Shown here one piece after another: positions 5,474 to 5,767 of a stretch of 5,767 nucleotides of DNA (position 1 is the first letter of the stretch; every line of letters begins with the position of its first letter). This DNA is from Nitrospirota bacterium (GTDB lineage Bacteria; Nitrospirota; Thermodesulfovibrionia; Thermodesulfovibrionales; Magnetobacteriaceae). The stretch is from NCBI GenBank assembly GCA_015232165.1, contig JADGAE010000133.1, positions 1-5,767 of the forward strand. Reading direction: 5' to 3'. Made by a program: the position numbers and the translations under genes. The notes beneath the pieces are model-generated. The model made no database searches, was not told where the DNA came from, and was given only the letters and a program-made list of their open reading frames with translations.

Positions 5474-5508
5474 CTGTAGTGCGTTTCGATTGCGTGCAAT
5501 ACAAGAAA
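5474..5508 (+). repeat. Terminal-inverted-repeat arm of the second MITE-like element (left arm)
   Basis: This arm is the inverted counterpart of 91-125 (29 of 35 matches, core GCGTTTCGATTG identical) and runs straight into hairpin cassette R4. It does not resemble the ends of the element at 1981-2178. Its partner arm would lie beyond 5767. Confidence 0.65.
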
Positions 5509-5634
5509 AGAAAGAAAGGAGGCGGCTCCGCCCCTTTTATGCCGGGGGTCGCCGACCCCTCCCTCAGACCCACCTTGCAATGGGACCAGTCCCCAACTGA
5601 GCCGGGGGCGGCTCGCCCCTTGCCCCCATTTTAG
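5508..5634 (+). repeat. G/C-rich hairpin cassette, copy R4
   Basis: After an AAGAAAGAAAGG lead come hairpin 5515-5538, hairpin GGGGTC-GCC-GACCCC (5545-5559), CTCAGACCC with a CCCA/TGGG pairing (5570-5584), GGGACCAGTCCC (5582-5593), hairpin GGGGCG-GCT-CGCCCC (5605-5619), and a CCCCCATTTTA tail. It is the longest copy, with an extra hairpin module compared with R1 and R2. It lies upstream of hisB, in a gap of about 445 bases that contains no convincing gene. Confidence 0.8.
5515..5540. terminator. Bidirectional terminator-like hairpin within R4
   Basis: Arms 5515-5524 and 5529-5538 pair with one G-T wobble and one A-C mismatch around a four-base loop. On the plus strand the stem runs into CTTTTAT; on the minus strand it is followed by a C/T-rich tail, CTTTCTTTTCTT. 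It could stop transcription entering hisB from upstream. Confidence 0.45.
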
Positions 5635-5673
5635 GTATCCTCTTTATATTTCATGGTAACTATACTGTAAGAT

Positions 5674-5767
5674 AAGAAAGAAAGGGGCGGCTCCGCTCGC
5701 ACAGCGACGTTACCGCGCCCCCTTCAGAACCCCCCGCAAGGGGACCAGTCCCCTTGACCCCATTTTA
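5674..5767 (+). repeat. G/C-rich hairpin cassette, copy R5 (runs to window end)
   Basis: It starts with the same AAGAAAGAAAGG lead and GGCGGCTCCGC as R4 (5508-5531), differing by one base of length. It then carries 5710-5744, nearly identical to window start 1-35, the pairing CCCC-CGCAA-GGGG, hairpin GGGGACCAGTCCCC (5740-5753), and the tail TTGACCCCATTTTA. R4 and R5 are tandem direct repeats about 166 bases apart. The copy may continue past the window. Confidence 0.85.

Noticed and set aside
5299..5634. Plus-strand frame of 111 codons through the hisB upstream region and R4
   Set aside because: It crosses hairpin repeats, has a low-complexity Pro/Arg-rich tail, and overlaps the hisB promoter and start; no family resemblance.
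1..5767. CRISPR array
   Set aside because: The repeats are few, long, hairpin-rich and irregularly spaced, and no unique spacers of uniform length or cas genes are present.
1..5767. Complete small circular plasmid
   Set aside because: No replication or partition gene is present, the end match is imperfect and not terminal, and the genes are chromosomal housekeeping types.

Overview
The window carries seven complete protein genes in four transcription units, plus two repeat-rich gaps and two repeat-filled ends. The gene content suggests a Gram-negative, probably anaerobic or microaerophilic bacterium. It has subunits of a ferredoxin-dependent 2-oxoacid oxidoreductase, the short GNAT-only form of N-acetylglutamate synthase, a soluble UDP-glucuronate decarboxylase for surface sugars, and a monofunctional HisB. 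Nitrospirota or Desulfobacterota-like lineages would fit, but this is a weak inference. Both ends lie inside copies of the same G/C-rich repeat, as expected for a contig that stopped at unresolvable repeats.

Layout. 1-149: a G/C-rich hairpin repeat and one arm of an inverted terminal repeat. 150-1924, minus strand: korB-korC-argA, tightly packed (4-base gap, then 29-base overlap), read from a good sigma70-type promoter only a few bases before korB. 1925-2349: a divergent intergenic region holding a clear 198-bp MITE-like element (19-bp terminal inverted repeats, 8-bp target duplication) that carries a hairpin cassette, followed by the promoter and leader of the next unit. 2350-4064, plus strand: a UDP-glucuronate decarboxylase gene overlapping truA by four bases. 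4065-4123: a short convergent gap. 4124-5322, minus strand: hisB and then a ykgJ-type cysteine-cluster gene, overlapping by one base. 5323-5767: promoter and leader of hisB, then two tandem copies of the hairpin cassette.

How the genes work together. KorB and KorC are the TPP-binding and gamma subunits of a 2-oxoacid:ferredoxin oxidoreductase; the alpha and ferredoxin-like subunits are not in the window. ArgA (glutamate acetylation) and HisB are single steps of arginine and histidine synthesis placed away from their pathway clusters. The decarboxylase makes UDP-xylose for glycans and is coupled to a tRNA-modification gene with no evident functional link.

The most notable signal is non-coding. 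One family of G/C-rich hairpin cassettes occurs in at least four large copies and two fragments. Its stems show compensatory base changes between copies, and it lies inside two different kinds of terminal inverted repeat. No clearly novel protein system is present.
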